Below, piece after piece: positions 47,584-56,709 of a stretch of 64,000 nucleotides of DNA. The notes under the pieces are model-generated. The model was not told the DNA's origin, ran no database searches, and was given only the letters and a program-made list of their open reading frames with translations. Made by a program: the position numbers and the translations under genes. The DNA is from Streptomyces sp. CB02923 (GTDB taxonomy: Bacteria; Actinomycetota; Actinomycetes; Streptomycetales; Streptomycetaceae): positions 1 through 64,000 of the forward strand of contig NZ_LWKZ01000012.1 of NCBI RefSeq assembly GCF_001905005.1. The letters are read 5' to 3'. The first letter of the stretch is position 1, and each line of letters opens with the position of its first letter.

Positions 47584-49116
47584 ATGACTGCCGTGGACCC
47601 GCGCGATGCCTCCGAATCCCGCCTCCCCGCGAGCCCGGTGACCGCGCCGCGCGCCGAAGGCGTCCTCGGCCGTACGTACCGGGCGCTCACCCTCGGCATC
47701 ATCTCCGTCGTCTCGCTCATCGCCTTCGAGGCGAGCGCGGTGAACACCGCGATGCCCGCCGTCGGCCACGCCCTGGACGGGATCGAGCTGTACGCGTTCG
47801 CCTTCTCCGCGTACTTCACGGCGAGCCTGTTCGCGATGGCGCTGTCGGGGGAGTGGTGCGACCGGGGCGGCCCGCTCGTGCCGCTGTTCACCGGGATCGC
47901 CACGTTCGCCGCCGGTCTGGTCGTCGCGGGGTCGGCGCAGCAGATGTGGCTGTTCGTGGCGGGGCGCGGGGTGCAGGGGATCGGCGGGGGGCTGGTCATC
48001 GTCGCGCTGTACGTGGTGGTCGGCCGCGCGTACCCGGAGGCGCTGCGGCCGTCCGTCCTCGCCGCCTTCTCGGCGGCCTGGGTGCTGCCGGTGATCGTCG
48101 GCCCGCTCGTCGCGGGGACGGTCACCGAACACCTGGGCTGGCGCTGGGTCTTCCTGTCCATACCGGTGCTCGTCCTGCTGCCGCTGGCGGTCATGCTGCC
48201 CGCACTGCGCAAGCTGCCGTCCCGGAAGGGCGACGAGGGGGTGGACCGGCGCCGCATTCTGCTCGCCCTGGCGGTGGCGGCGGGTGCCGGACTGCTTCAG
48301 TACGCGGCCCAGCGGCGCGACTGGGTGGCTGCGGTGCCCGCGGTCGCCGGGCTCGTACTGCTGGTGCCGGCCATCGTCCGGCTGCTGCCCGCGGGGACGT
48401 TCCGGGCCGCGCGTGGTCTGCCCTCCGTCGTGCTGATCCGCGGCCTGGCCGCCGGTTCGCTGCTCGCCGCCGAGAGTTTCATTCCGCTGATGCTCGTCAC
48501 CGAGCGCGGCCTGTCCACCACGCTGGCCGGGCTCTCGCTGACCGGCGGCGGCCTCACCTGGGCCCTGGGCTCGTACACCCAGAGCAGGCCGCGCCTGGAG
48601 CCGTACCGCGAGCGGATCATGGGCATCGGGCTGCTGCTGATGGCGGCGGCCATCCTGACCGTGCCGCTGGTGCTGCTCGACGGGGTGCCCGTCTGGATCG
48701 TCGCGGCGGCGTGGGTGGTGGCCGGGTTCGGTATGGGGCTGAACATCTCCAGTGGGAGCGTGCTGCTGCTGAAGCTGTCCCGCCCGGAGGACGCGGGCAG
48801 CAATTCGGCCTCCCTCCAGGTGTCCGACGCCCTCGGCAACATCACCTTCGTCGGCCTCAGCGGTCTGCTGTTCAGCGCCTTCGGCGGCGCCGCTGCCGCC
48901 GAAGGCGCCACGCCGGACGTGACCAACGCCGCATCCGGGCAGCCCGCCGCCTTCGCCGCGGTCTTCGTGACCATGGCGGCGGTCGCCTTCGCCGGATCCT
49001 GGGTGGCCACACGGCTGAGGCCGGCCGGCGGCGGACCCGCGCCGGCCCCGTCCGGTGGCGCGAAGTCGGCACCGGCGGCTCACCCGCGAACGCCGTCCGC
49101 TCCCGCGGAGCGTTAG
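47584..49116 (+). CDS. MFS transporter, DHA2-like multidrug family
   Basis: The 510-aa permease has about 14 hydrophobic helices. The start TLGIISVVSLIAFEASAVNTAMPAVGHALDGIELYAFAFSAYFTASLFAMALSGEWCDRGG gives helices 1-2 and the loop 2-3 motif. GRGVQGIGGGLVIVALYVVVGRAYPEALRPSVLAAFSAAWVLPVIVGPLVAG is the motif B/C region of drug exporters. The Pro/Ala-rich C-terminal tail is disordered. The leaderless start at 47584 is chosen for the -10 spacing. The substrate is unknown. Confidence 0.9.
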   Translation: MTAVDPRDASESRLPASPVTAPRAEGVLGRTYRALTLGIISVVSLIAFEASAVNTAMPAVGHALDGIELYAFAFSAYFTASLFAMALSGEWCDRGGPLVPLFTGIATFAAGLVVAGSAQQMWLFVAGRGVQGIGGGLVIVALYVVVGRAYPEALRPSVLAAFSAAWVLPVIVGPLVAGTVTEHLGWRWVFLSIPVLVLLPLAVMLPALRKLPSRKGDEGVDRRRILLALAVAAGAGLLQYAAQRRDWVAAVPAVAGLVLLVPAIVRLLPAGTFRAARGLPSVVLIRGLAAGSLLAAESFIPLMLVTERGLSTTLAGLSLTGGGLTWALGSYTQSRPRLEPYRERIMGIGLLLMAAAILTVPLVLLDGVPVWIVAAAWVVAGFGMGLNISSGSVLLLKLSRPEDAGSNSASLQVSDALGNITFVGLSGLLFSAFGGAAAAEGATPDVTNAASGQPAAFAAVFVTMAAVAFAGSWVATRLRPAGGGPAPAPSGGAKSAPAAHPRTPSAPAER

Positions 49117-49158
49117 GCTGACGCGGTTGCCGATCGCCGAGCCAGCCCGACGGAGACC

Positions 49159-50955
49159 GTGACTACCACCACCAGCGCCACCAACAACCATCACCTGTCC
49201 CCGGCCTTCCCCGGACGGGCCCCCTGGGGTACCGCGAACAAGCTGCGCGCCTGGCAGCAGTCCGCGATGGACCGGTACATCCAGACGCAGCCGCGCGACT
49301 TCCTCGCGGTCGCGACCCCCGGCGCGGGCAAGACCACCTTCGCGCTCACCCTCGCCTCCTGGCTGCTGCACCACCACGTCGTGCAGCAGGTGACCGTGGT
49401 CGCCCCGACCGAGCACCTGAAGAAGCAGTGGGCGGAGGCCGCCGCACGGATAGGCATCAAGCTGGACCCGGAGTACAGCGCGGGTCCGCTCAGCAAGGAG
49501 TACCACGGCATCGCGATCACGTACGCGGGTGTCGGCGTACGTCCGATGCTGCACCGCAACCGGATCGAGCAGCGCAAGACGCTGGTCATCCTCGACGAGA
49601 TCCACCACGCCGGTGACTCCAAGTCCTGGGGCGAGGCGTGCTCGGAGGCGTTCGAGCCGGCCACCCGGCGGCTCGCGCTGACCGGTACGCCGTTCCGCTC
49701 CGACACCAACCCGATCCCCTTCGTGACGTACGAGGAGGGCAACGACGGCATCCGGCGCAGCTCCGCCGACTACACGTACGGCTACGGCAACGCGCTCGGC
49801 GACGGCGTCGTCCGGCCGGTGATCTTCCTGTCGTACAGCGGCAGCATGCGCTGGCGCACCAAGGCCGGCGACGAGATCGCGGCGCGGCTCGGCGAGCCGA
49901 TGACCAAGGACGCCGTCTCCCAGGCCTGGCGCACCGCGCTCGACCCGCGCGGCGACTGGATGCCCAAGGTCCTCAAGGCCGCCGACCAGCGGCTGACCGA
50001 GGTCCGCAAGGCCATACCGGACGCCGGTGCCCTGGTGATCGCCTCCGACCAGGAGCAGGCCCGCGCGTACGCCAAGCTGATCCGCGAGATAACGGGGCAG
50101 GGCGCCACCCTCGTGCTGTCCGACGACAGCGGCGCCTCGCAGCGCATCGACGACTTCGCGCACTCCGACGACCGGTGGATGGTCGCCGTCCGGATGGTGT
50201 CCGAGGGCGTCGACGTGCCGCGCCTCGCGGTCGGCGTGTACGCGACGACCATCTCCACCCCGCTGTTCTTCGCACAGGCGGTGGGCCGCTTCGTACGGTC
50301 CCGCAAGCGCGGCGAGACCGCCTCGGTCTTCCTGCCCACCGTCCCCTCGCTCCTCGGCTTCGCCAACGAGATGGAGGTCGAGCGCGACCACGTCCTGGAC
50401 AAGCCGAAGAAGGACGGCGACGAGGACCCGTACGCCGAGTCCGAGAAGGAGATGGACGAGGCCAACAAGGAGCAGGACGAGGACACCGGCGAGCAGGAGC
50501 AGTTCTCCTTCGAAGCGCTGGAGTCCGAAGCGGTCTTCGACCGGGTGCTCTACGACGGCGCCGAGTTCGGTATGCAGGCGCACGCGGGCAGCGAGGAGGA
50601 GCAGGACTACCTCGGCATCCCCGGGCTGCTGGAACCGGACCAGGTGCAGATGCTGCTCCAGAAGCGGCAGGCGCGGCAGATAGCGCACAGCAAGAAGAAG
50701 CCCGACTCCGAGGCCGATCTGCTGGAGATGCCCGCCGACCGGCGCCCGGTCGTCACGCACAAGGAGCTGCTGGAGCTGCGCAAGCAGCTGAACACCCTGG
50801 TCGGCGCGTACGTCCACCAGAGCGGCAAGCCGCACGGCGTGATCCACACCGAGCTGCGCCGGGTGTGCGGCGGCCCGCCGAGCGCCGAGGCCACGGCCGG
50901 GCAGCTCAACGAGCGGATCAAGAAGGTACGGGAGTGGGCCACCCGCATGCAGTGA
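49159..50955 (+). CDS. DEAD/DEAH-box (superfamily 2) helicase
   Basis: The 598-aa helicase has Q-like RAWQQSAMDRYIQTQPRDFLAVATPGAGKTTFALTLASW (Walker A ATPGAGKT), motif II LVILDEIHHAG (DEIH box), motif III ALTGTPFRSD, and motifs V/VI MVSEGVDVPRLAVGVYAT and FAQAVGRFVRSRKRGE. An acidic linker (about 405-450) and an accessory C-terminal domain follow. The type resembles the UvrB/RecG-like SF2 DNA helicases often annotated in Streptomyces; its specific role is unknown. CGGAGACC precedes the GTG. A 15-bp hairpin lies 37 bases past the stop. Confidence 0.9.
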   Translation: MTTTTSATNNHHLSPAFPGRAPWGTANKLRAWQQSAMDRYIQTQPRDFLAVATPGAGKTTFALTLASWLLHHHVVQQVTVVAPTEHLKKQWAEAAARIGIKLDPEYSAGPLSKEYHGIAITYAGVGVRPMLHRNRIEQRKTLVILDEIHHAGDSKSWGEACSEAFEPATRRLALTGTPFRSDTNPIPFVTYEEGNDGIRRSSADYTYGYGNALGDGVVRPVIFLSYSGSMRWRTKAGDEIAARLGEPMTKDAVSQAWRTALDPRGDWMPKVLKAADQRLTEVRKAIPDAGALVIASDQEQARAYAKLIREITGQGATLVLSDDSGASQRIDDFAHSDDRWMVAVRMVSEGVDVPRLAVGVYATTISTPLFFAQAVGRFVRSRKRGETASVFLPTVPSLLGFANEMEVERDHVLDKPKKDGDEDPYAESEKEMDEANKEQDEDTGEQEQFSFEALESEAVFDRVLYDGAEFGMQAHAGSEEEQDYLGIPGLLEPDQVQMLLQKRQARQIAHSKKKPDSEADLLEMPADRRPVVTHKELLELRKQLNTLVGAYVHQSGKPHGVIHTELRRVCGGPPSAEATAGQLNERIKKVREWATRMQ

Positions 50956-50991
50956 CATCCGCGTGCACCGACCCGTAGGAACCGAGGCGAC

Positions 50992-51027
50992 GGCCCGCGG
51001 TCCGGACAGTGTTCCGGGCCGCGGGCC
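50992..51027 (+). terminator. Hairpin terminator of the helicase gene
   Basis: A 15-bp stem (50992-51006 with 51013-51027, one T-G pair), loop CAGTGT. Confidence 0.8.
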
Positions 51028-51329
51028 GTGTCCGTACGTGCCCGTATGTGCTCGTGTTGTATCCCAGGCCGAAAGGCCCAAGAGTGCCGCCGACCGGTCA
51101 CAACCTGCGGATGTTCAGGGACAAAGCGGTCACGGAAGACCGGATTCTGGACGGACTCTTCCGCTCACCGGACCAGCTCGCTACTGTCCCGGTCACGCAC
51201 ACGCCCCGTGGCAGCGCCGCCGCGGAGCGCAGCCGGTGCCATGCGGCCGGCGGCCTCTTTGCGCGCGCTGCCCCGGGACCGGCAGCGCACCCCGCGGACG
51301 AGCCGCCACTCACCCGAGGAGGGGGCGTC
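51028..51329 (+). other. Intergenic region upstream of the IclR gene
   Basis: About 300 bases without a convincing gene. An open frame from 51009 continues into the IclR gene but has no IclR-like content before 51330. No clear operator was found. Confidence 0.4.
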
Positions 51330-51971
51330 GTGACCGCGGAGACCTCCCAGACGCTCGACCGGGGACTGCGCGTCCTCAAATTGCTCGCCGACACCGACCA
51401 CGGGCTGACCGTCACCGAGCTGTCCACCAAGCTGGGGGTCAACCGGACCGTGGTCTACCGCCTGCTCGCCACCCTGGAGCAGCACGCCCTGGTACGCCGT
51501 GACATCGGCGGCCGGGCCCGGGTGGGCCTGGGTGTGCTGCGCCTGGGACGCCAGGTGCACCCGCTGGTGCGCGAAGCGGCGCTGCCCGCCCTGCGGGCCC
51601 TGGCCGAGGACATCGGGGCGACCGCCCACCTGACGCTCGTGGACGGTACGGAGGCGCTGGCCGTGGCCGTCGTCGAGCCGTCCTGGACCGATTACCACGT
51701 CGCCTACCGCGCGGGCTTCCGGCACCCGCTGGACCGGGGCGCCGCCGGGCGGGCGATACTCAAGGCCCGCCAGGGCCGTATCGAGGACGCCGGACTGGCG
51801 CTGACGCACGGCGAGTTGGAGGCGGGCGCGAGCGGCGCGGCGGCCCCGCTGCTCGGGGTCAGCGGCATCGAGGGCAGCGTCGGGGTCGTGATGCTCGCCG
51901 ACACGGTGCCCGAACGGGTCGGGGCACGGGTGGTCGAGGCGGCCCGCGAGGTGTCCGAGGCGCTGCGGTGA
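51330..51971 (+). CDS. IclR-family transcriptional regulator
   Basis: The 213-aa regulator has a winged HTH at residues about 5-65 (SQTLDRGLRVLKLLADTDHGLTVTELSTKLGVNRTVVYRLLATLEQHALVRRD). The effector domain (RLGRQVHPLVREAALPALRALAEDIGATAHLTLVDGTEALAVAVVEPSW...YRAGFRHPLDRGAAGRAILKARQ) lacks about 40 residues compared with usual 250-aa IclR proteins, notably in the linker and last helix. GAGGAGGGGG lies upstream of the GTG. The target is unknown. Confidence 0.88.
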   Translation: MTAETSQTLDRGLRVLKLLADTDHGLTVTELSTKLGVNRTVVYRLLATLEQHALVRRDIGGRARVGLGVLRLGRQVHPLVREAALPALRALAEDIGATAHLTLVDGTEALAVAVVEPSWTDYHVAYRAGFRHPLDRGAAGRAILKARQGRIEDAGLALTHGELEAGASGAAAPLLGVSGIEGSVGVVMLADTVPERVGARVVEAAREVSEALR

Positions 51972-52048
51972 GGGCCAGGGGCGGGGGAACCGAGGGGTGC
52001 GCGTACGCCGTGCCGCCCCGTGGTGAGAGGGCGGGCGCACAGGTCATC

Positions 52049-52054
52049 TAGGGT
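52049..52054 (+). promoter_or_regulatory. -10 element of a leaderless promoter for the Lon-domain protein
   Basis: TAGGGT lies 6 bases before the GTG at 52061. Confidence 0.45.
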
Positions 52055-52060
52055 GGCGGG

Positions 52061-52840
52061 GTGTCTTCTCGCACTCGCGCCCTCGGGATCTGCGCCGCCC
52101 TGGTCATCGCGCTCCTCGCCACCGTCGCCTTCGCGCCGCTGCCGTTCTCGGTCGCCTTCCCGGGCGACACGGCGGACGTGCTCGGCAAGCACAAGGGCAA
52201 ACAGGTGATCACGATCAGCGGTGCGCCGACCCGCGAGACCAGCGGCCAGCTGCGGATGGCGGCGATCGTGGCGACCGGCCCGGACGCGCCGGTGCGGCTG
52301 ACGGACATCGTCAAGGGCTGGTTCCGTACGGACCAGGCCGTGATGCCGGTCGAGTCGGTCTACCCGGTCGGTGACACGGCGGAGAAGGCCGTGGAGCACA
52401 ACCTGAAGGACATGCGCTCCTCCCAGGACGTCGCCACCCGGGCGGCCCTGAACTACCTGCACAAGAGCGACAAGGACGTCCGGGTCAAGCTGGACCTGGG
52501 CACGATCGGCGGGCCCAGCGCGGGCCTGCTGTTCTCGCTCGGCATCATCGACAAGATCGCCGGGGACGGCAAGGGCGGCGACCTGACCGGCGGGCAGAAG
52601 ATCGCCGGCACCGGCACGATCGAGGCCGACGGCACGGTCGGCGCCGTCGGCGGCGTCTCGCTGAAGACGCAGGCCGCGGGCCGGGACGGCGCCACGGCCT
52701 TCCTCGTACCGAAGTCGGAGTGCAAGGACGCGCAGGCCGAGCTGCCGGAGGGGATGCGGCTGATCCCCATCACCACGCTCTCCGGCACCGTGGACGCGCT
52801 CAAGGCGCTGAAGTCGGGCGGCGAGGTCCCCAGCTGCTGA
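52061..52840 (+). CDS. Membrane-anchored Lon-type (S16) serine protease
   Basis: The 259-aa protein has an N-terminal TM or signal anchor (residues about 8-27, GICAALVIALLATVAFAPLPF). After a region resembling the end of a PDZ-less YlbL protein, an S16 catalytic domain shows Ser153 in IGGPSAGLLFSLGIID and Lys202 in VGGVSLKTQAAGRDGA. This is the active-site dyad of Lon proteases. It lacks the AAA+ ATPase module, so it is probably ATP-independent and extracytoplasmic. Its substrate is unknown. It is likely transcribed from its own leaderless promoter. Confidence 0.85.
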   Translation: MSSRTRALGICAALVIALLATVAFAPLPFSVAFPGDTADVLGKHKGKQVITISGAPTRETSGQLRMAAIVATGPDAPVRLTDIVKGWFRTDQAVMPVESVYPVGDTAEKAVEHNLKDMRSSQDVATRAALNYLHKSDKDVRVKLDLGTIGGPSAGLLFSLGIIDKIAGDGKGGDLTGGQKIAGTGTIEADGTVGAVGGVSLKTQAAGRDGATAFLVPKSECKDAQAELPEGMRLIPITTLSGTVDALKALKSGGEVPSC

Positions 52841-52906
52841 AAGGCCGCTGAGGGCTGTCGAGCCCCCAGCCCCGGCGTTCCGGCCGCCGGCCGCGCCCCG
52901 GCGCGG

Positions 52907-53911
52907 TCAGCCGCCGTCCTTGATGAACCCCTTCTCGATCATCCACTCCTTGGCGACCTCGTGCGGGTCCCGCCCGTCCACGTCCACCTTCCCGTTCAGA
53001 CTCTGCGCGACGGTGTTGTCCAGCGCCTTGGTGACCGGCGCGAGGAGCTCCGCGATCTGCGGGTACTTCTTCATCGTCGCCGCGTTCATCTCGGGCGCCG
53101 CGTTGTAGTTCGGGAAGAAGTGCCGGTCGTCCTTGACGGTCTTCAGGCCCATCGCCTTGATCCGGCCGTCGGTCGTGTAGACCTCGCCGAAGGTGCAGGC
53201 CCGGCCCTCCGCCACCTGCGTGTAGACGACGCCGCTGGTCATCTTCTTGATGTTGCCGGGCGGGATCTTCATGTCGTACGCCTTGGCCATGCCCGGCAGG
53301 CCGTCGTTACGGGCGGAGAACTCGGCCTCCGCGCACAGCGTGACCGCACGCGGGTCCTTACGGGACAGCTCGGCGACGTCCGAGAGCGTCTCGACGCCCA
53401 GCCGCTTGTACTGCGCGGCGTTCAGCGCCAGCGCGTAGGTGTTGTTGAGCTTGGACTGCGGCAGCCACTCCAGGCCGTTGGCCCGGTCGCCGTCGCGCAC
53501 CGCCTCCCACTGCTTCTGCGGGTCCACGATGGGCCGCTCGTGGCCGAGGTGGGTGATCCAGCCGGTGCCGGTGTACTCGTACATCCCGTCCGCCGTACCG
53601 GACTTGACCGCCTCGCGGGCGCCGATCGTGCCCTGGATGTTGGTCTTGTCGACGACCGAGGCGCCGGCCGCCTTGAAGGCCAGGCCCATGATCTGGCCCA
53701 GGATGATGTTCTCGGTGAACTCCTTCGACGTCACGGTCAGTTCGGCGCCCTTGAGCGGCTGTCCCCGGCCGATCGTGCCGGGCCGCACGTCGTCGCTCAT
53801 CGGGCTGCCGCTGACCAGCCCGCAGCCGCTCAGCCCGGCCGCTGCCAGCAGCAGACAGCCGGCGGCGGCCGGTACGGTCCGGCGGTGTCGCCGCGTTCCG
53901 GCGGTCCTCAT
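52907..53911 (-). CDS. Glycine betaine / osmoprotectant ABC transporter binding lipoprotein
   Basis: The 334-aa OpuAC-type binding protein has lipobox LSGC with Cys30. The mature protein shows ELTVTSKEFTENIILGQIMGLAFKAAGASVVDKTNIQGTIGAREAVKSGTADGMYEYTGTGWITHLG, the pattern of quaternary-ammonium-binding proteins. GDPHEVAKEWMIEKGFIKDGG closes it. It overlaps the upstream permease by 4 bases and is the last gene of the operon on the minus strand. The ligand is probably glycine betaine, choline or carnitine. Confidence 0.9.
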   Translation of the reverse strand: MRTAGTRRHRRTVPAAAGCLLLAAAGLSGCGLVSGSPMSDDVRPGTIGRGQPLKGAELTVTSKEFTENIILGQIMGLAFKAAGASVVDKTNIQGTIGAREAVKSGTADGMYEYTGTGWITHLGHERPIVDPQKQWEAVRDGDRANGLEWLPQSKLNNTYALALNAAQYKRLGVETLSDVAELSRKDPRAVTLCAEAEFSARNDGLPGMAKAYDMKIPPGNIKKMTSGVVYTQVAEGRACTFGEVYTTDGRIKAMGLKTVKDDRHFFPNYNAAPEMNAATMKKYPQIAELLAPVTKALDNTVAQSLNGKVDVDGRDPHEVAKEWMIEKGFIKDGG

Positions 53912-54804
53912 TCCCCCACCTCCAGGCCACGCGGGCGCAGCAGCATCTCCACGAGCGACGCCAGCCAGTCGACGAAAAGCGCCAGCACCACCGTCAGGAC
54001 GGAACCGAGCACCAGCACCGGCATCCGCTGGGTGATGATGCCCGCCGAGATCAGGTCGCCGAGCCCGCCGCCCCCGCCGAAGGTGGCCAGGGTGGCGGTG
54101 CCGACGTTCAGGACGAGCGCGGTGCGCACACCGGCCAGGATCAGCGGGACGGCCAGCGGCAGTTCGACCTTGCCCAGCACCCCGGCCGCCGACATGCCGA
54201 TCCCGCGGGCGGCCTCGGTCAGCGTCGGGTCGATGGCCTTCAGGCCCGCGATGGTGTTGGCCAGCACCGGCAGCACCGCGTAGAGCACCATGCCGATGAC
54301 GGCCGCCTCGGCCCCGATGCCGAGCCAGATGACCAGCAGCACCAGCAGGCCCAGGGCGGGCACCGCCTGCCCGAGGTTGGCCGCCGCCACGGCGAACGGC
54401 GAGGCCCTGCGCAGCCGGGCGCGGGTCAGCGCGATGCCCAGGGGAATGGCGATGATCAGGACGAAGAAGGTCGACACGGCGGTGAGCTGGATGTGCTGGC
54501 GCAGCGCCAGCCACACCTTGCCGCCGTCCACCGCCTGGTGTGCGATCGAGTCCAGCCGCGCGCCCCGGAACCACAGCCACGTGGCGAGCAGCACCGCCGC
54601 CAGTACGGCCGGCAGCACGGCCGCCTTCTTCCAGGTGATCCGGCGCGGCGGCCGGGCGTCCGGCGCCGCGGGCTCCGGCCGCGCCGTCAGCACCGGTCCG
54701 CGGTCCGCGGCCTCCGGCTCGTCGCGGAAGGGCACTCCGCGTACCTCGTGCTCGCCCGGCGGCCGTTCGCCCTTCGGCGGCCGGCGGCGTCCCCGGGGGC
54801 TCAC
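53908..54804 (-). CDS. Osmoprotectant ABC transporter permease
   Basis: The 298-aa permease has a long Arg/Pro/Glu-rich cytoplasmic N-terminus (residues 1-60, VSPRGRRRPPKGERPPGEHEVRG...), then five to six TM helices. The EAA-like loop is LTEAARGIGMSAAGVLGKVELPLAVPLILAGVRTALVLN. The GTG overlaps the ATPase stop by 4 bases. It is the second permease of the operon; its paralogue is at 56047-56694. Confidence 0.9.
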   Translation of the reverse strand: MSPRGRRRPPKGERPPGEHEVRGVPFRDEPEAADRGPVLTARPEPAAPDARPPRRITWKKAAVLPAVLAAVLLATWLWFRGARLDSIAHQAVDGGKVWLALRQHIQLTAVSTFFVLIIAIPLGIALTRARLRRASPFAVAAANLGQAVPALGLLVLLVIWLGIGAEAAVIGMVLYAVLPVLANTIAGLKAIDPTLTEAARGIGMSAAGVLGKVELPLAVPLILAGVRTALVLNVGTATLATFGGGGGLGDLISAGIITQRMPVLVLGSVLTVVLALFVDWLASLVEMLLRPRGLEVGE

Positions 54805-56054
54805 GCCTTCGCCCCGTGCGCGCCGCCCGCCGGGCCGATGCCCTCCTGGGCCAGGCGCGTCTGCCGCGCGCGCTGTTCCTCCAGCGCGTGGCGGTGCTCG
54901 ACGGCGTCCAGCCGGTCCTCCTCCAGCAGCTCGTGGACGTTGTTCATCAGCGTCTCCATGTCCACCACGCCGATGTACTCGCCGCGCCGCCCGGTCACCG
55001 CGACCCGGCCCGCGTTGTCGGTGAGCACCGCCTCCAGCGCGTCCCGCAGTGTCGCGTCGCGGGTGACCGTGTCGTGCACGAGCGTGCCGGCGCGGGCCAG
55101 CGAGCCCTTGGCGCGCATCAGGTCGCCGCGGCGCAGCCACTTGTAGGGGCGCCGGTGCCGGTCCAGCAGCAGGATCTCGTTGGTGGTGCCGGAGCGCAGC
55201 AGGTCGAAGATGGACTGCAGCGGGTCGTCCACGGACGCGGTGGGGAAGTCGACGACGCCGACGTCCCGTACGCGGGTGAGGTTGAGCCGTTTGAGGGCGG
55301 CGCCCGCGCCCACGAACCCGGAGACGAAGTCGTCGGAGGGGTTGGTGAGGATGGCCTCGGGCGTGTCGAACTGCGCGATGTGCGAGCGCTCGCGCAGCAC
55401 CGCGATGCGGTCGCCCAGCTTGATCGCCTCGTCGAAGTCGTGGGTGACGAAGACGATCGTCTTGCGCAGTTCGTGCTGGAGGCGGATCAGCTCGTCCTGG
55501 AGGTGGTCGCGGGTGATCGGGTCGACCGCGCCGAACGGCTCGTCCATGAGCAGTACGGGCGGGTCGGCGGCCAGCGCCCGCGCCACGCCGACGCGCTGCT
55601 GCTGCCCGCCGGACAGCTGCCGCGGGTAGCGGCCGTGGAACTCGCGCGGGTCCAGGCCGACCAGGTCGAGCATCTCCTCGACGCGGCTGCCGACCTTCGC
55701 CTTCGGCCAGCCGGTCATCTTCGGGACGAGCGCGATGTTCTGGGCGACGGTCATGTGGGGGAAGAGGCCGGACGACTGGATGGCGTAGCCGACCTTGCGG
55801 CGCAGCCGGACCGGGTCGATGCCGGTGACGTCCTCGTCGCCGATCATGATCCGCCCGGAGGTGGGCTCGATCAGCCGGTTGATCATCTTCAGGGTGGTGG
55901 ACTTGCCGCACCCCGAGGGCCCGACGAGGATCACCGTCTCGCCGGGCTTGATGTCCATGCTCACGTTGTCGACCGCGGGCGTCGGGTTGCCCGGGTACCG
56001 CTTGGTGAGGTTCTCCAGCGCGATACCGGCGCCGGATGCGGTGGTCTCAGGCAC
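54801..56054 (-). CDS. Osmoprotectant ABC transporter ATP-binding protein with CBS domains
   Basis: The 417-aa ATPase has Walker A VGPSGCGKSTTLK, signature LSGGQQQRVGVARAL, Walker B VLLMDEPFGAVD and the switch His in VFVTHDFDEA. The C-terminal part carries tandem CBS modules (residues about 265-380, VGVVDFPTASVDDPLQSIFDLL and DATLRDALEAVLTDNAGRVAVTGRRGEYIGVVDMETLM). In OpuA these sense ionic strength. The GTG start overlaps the first permease by 8 bases. Confidence 0.93.
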   Translation of the reverse strand: MPETTASGAGIALENLTKRYPGNPTPAVDNVSMDIKPGETVILVGPSGCGKSTTLKMINRLIEPTSGRIMIGDEDVTGIDPVRLRRKVGYAIQSSGLFPHMTVAQNIALVPKMTGWPKAKVGSRVEEMLDLVGLDPREFHGRYPRQLSGGQQQRVGVARALAADPPVLLMDEPFGAVDPITRDHLQDELIRLQHELRKTIVFVTHDFDEAIKLGDRIAVLRERSHIAQFDTPEAILTNPSDDFVSGFVGAGAALKRLNLTRVRDVGVVDFPTASVDDPLQSIFDLLRSGTTNEILLLDRHRRPYKWLRRGDLMRAKGSLARAGTLVHDTVTRDATLRDALEAVLTDNAGRVAVTGRRGEYIGVVDMETLMNNVHELLEEDRLDAVEHRHALEEQRARQTRLAQEGIGPAGGAHGAKA

Positions 56055-56694
56055 GGATCCCCCTGGGAATGGTCAGACGTCCGATCAGGACGTACGCGGC
56101 GTCGAAGAGCAGGGCGAGGACGACGATCCCGAGCGTCCCGGACAGCACCTGGTTGAGTGCGTTGGCGCTGCCCAGGGAGGAGATGCCGCGGAAGATCTCG
56201 TTGCCGAGGCCGGGGCCGGACGCGTAGGCGGCGATGGCCGCGATGCCCATCAGCATCTGGGTGGAGACCCGGATGCCGGTGAGGATGGGCGGCCAGGCCA
56301 GCGGCAGCTCCACGCGCAGCAGCCGGGCCGTGCGGGACATCCCGATGCCCTTGGCGGCGTCGATCAGCGAGGGGTCGACGCCGCGCAGGCCGACGACGGC
56401 GTTGCGGACGACCGGCAGCAGCCCGTACAGGGTCAGGGCGATGACGGTGGGCGCCACGCCGAGGCCGACGACCGGGATGAGCAGGCCGATCATGGCCAGC
56501 GAGGGCACCGTCAGGATCGTCGCGGTCGAGGCGGTGGCCAGGTTGCCGGCCCATTCACTGCGGTAGGTGGCGACGCCGAGCAGCACTCCGAGCACGGTGG
56601 CGAGCACCATGCACTGGAAGACGGCGCTGGCGTGCTGAAACGTATCCGTCAGCAGCTGGGCGTGCCGGTTGCCGACGTACTCCCAGAAGCTCAC
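56047..56694 (-). CDS. Osmoprotectant ABC transporter permease
   Basis: This 215-aa permease is the first gene of the operon. It begins MSFWEYVGNRHAQLLTDTFQHASAVFQCMVLATVLGVLLGVATY and shows EAA loop SLIDAAKGIGMSRTARLLRVELPLAWPPILTGIRVS. GGAGAG lies upstream of the GTG. The AsnC regulator gene is 15 bases upstream on the same strand, so the operon may extend back to it. Confidence 0.9.
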   Translation of the reverse strand: MSFWEYVGNRHAQLLTDTFQHASAVFQCMVLATVLGVLLGVATYRSEWAGNLATASTATILTVPSLAMIGLLIPVVGLGVAPTVIALTLYGLLPVVRNAVVGLRGVDPSLIDAAKGIGMSRTARLLRVELPLAWPPILTGIRVSTQMLMGIAAIAAYASGPGLGNEIFRGISSLGSANALNQVLSGTLGIVVLALLFDAAYVLIGRLTIPRGIRA

Positions 56695-56709
56695 ACGCGC
56701 TCTCCTCGG

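Noticed and set aside
47314..51081. A 1255-codon open frame on the minus strand, the longest in the window
   Set aside because: It is antisense to the MFS and helicase genes, follows their codon positions, and gives Arg/Gly/His/Gln-rich sequence without any domain.
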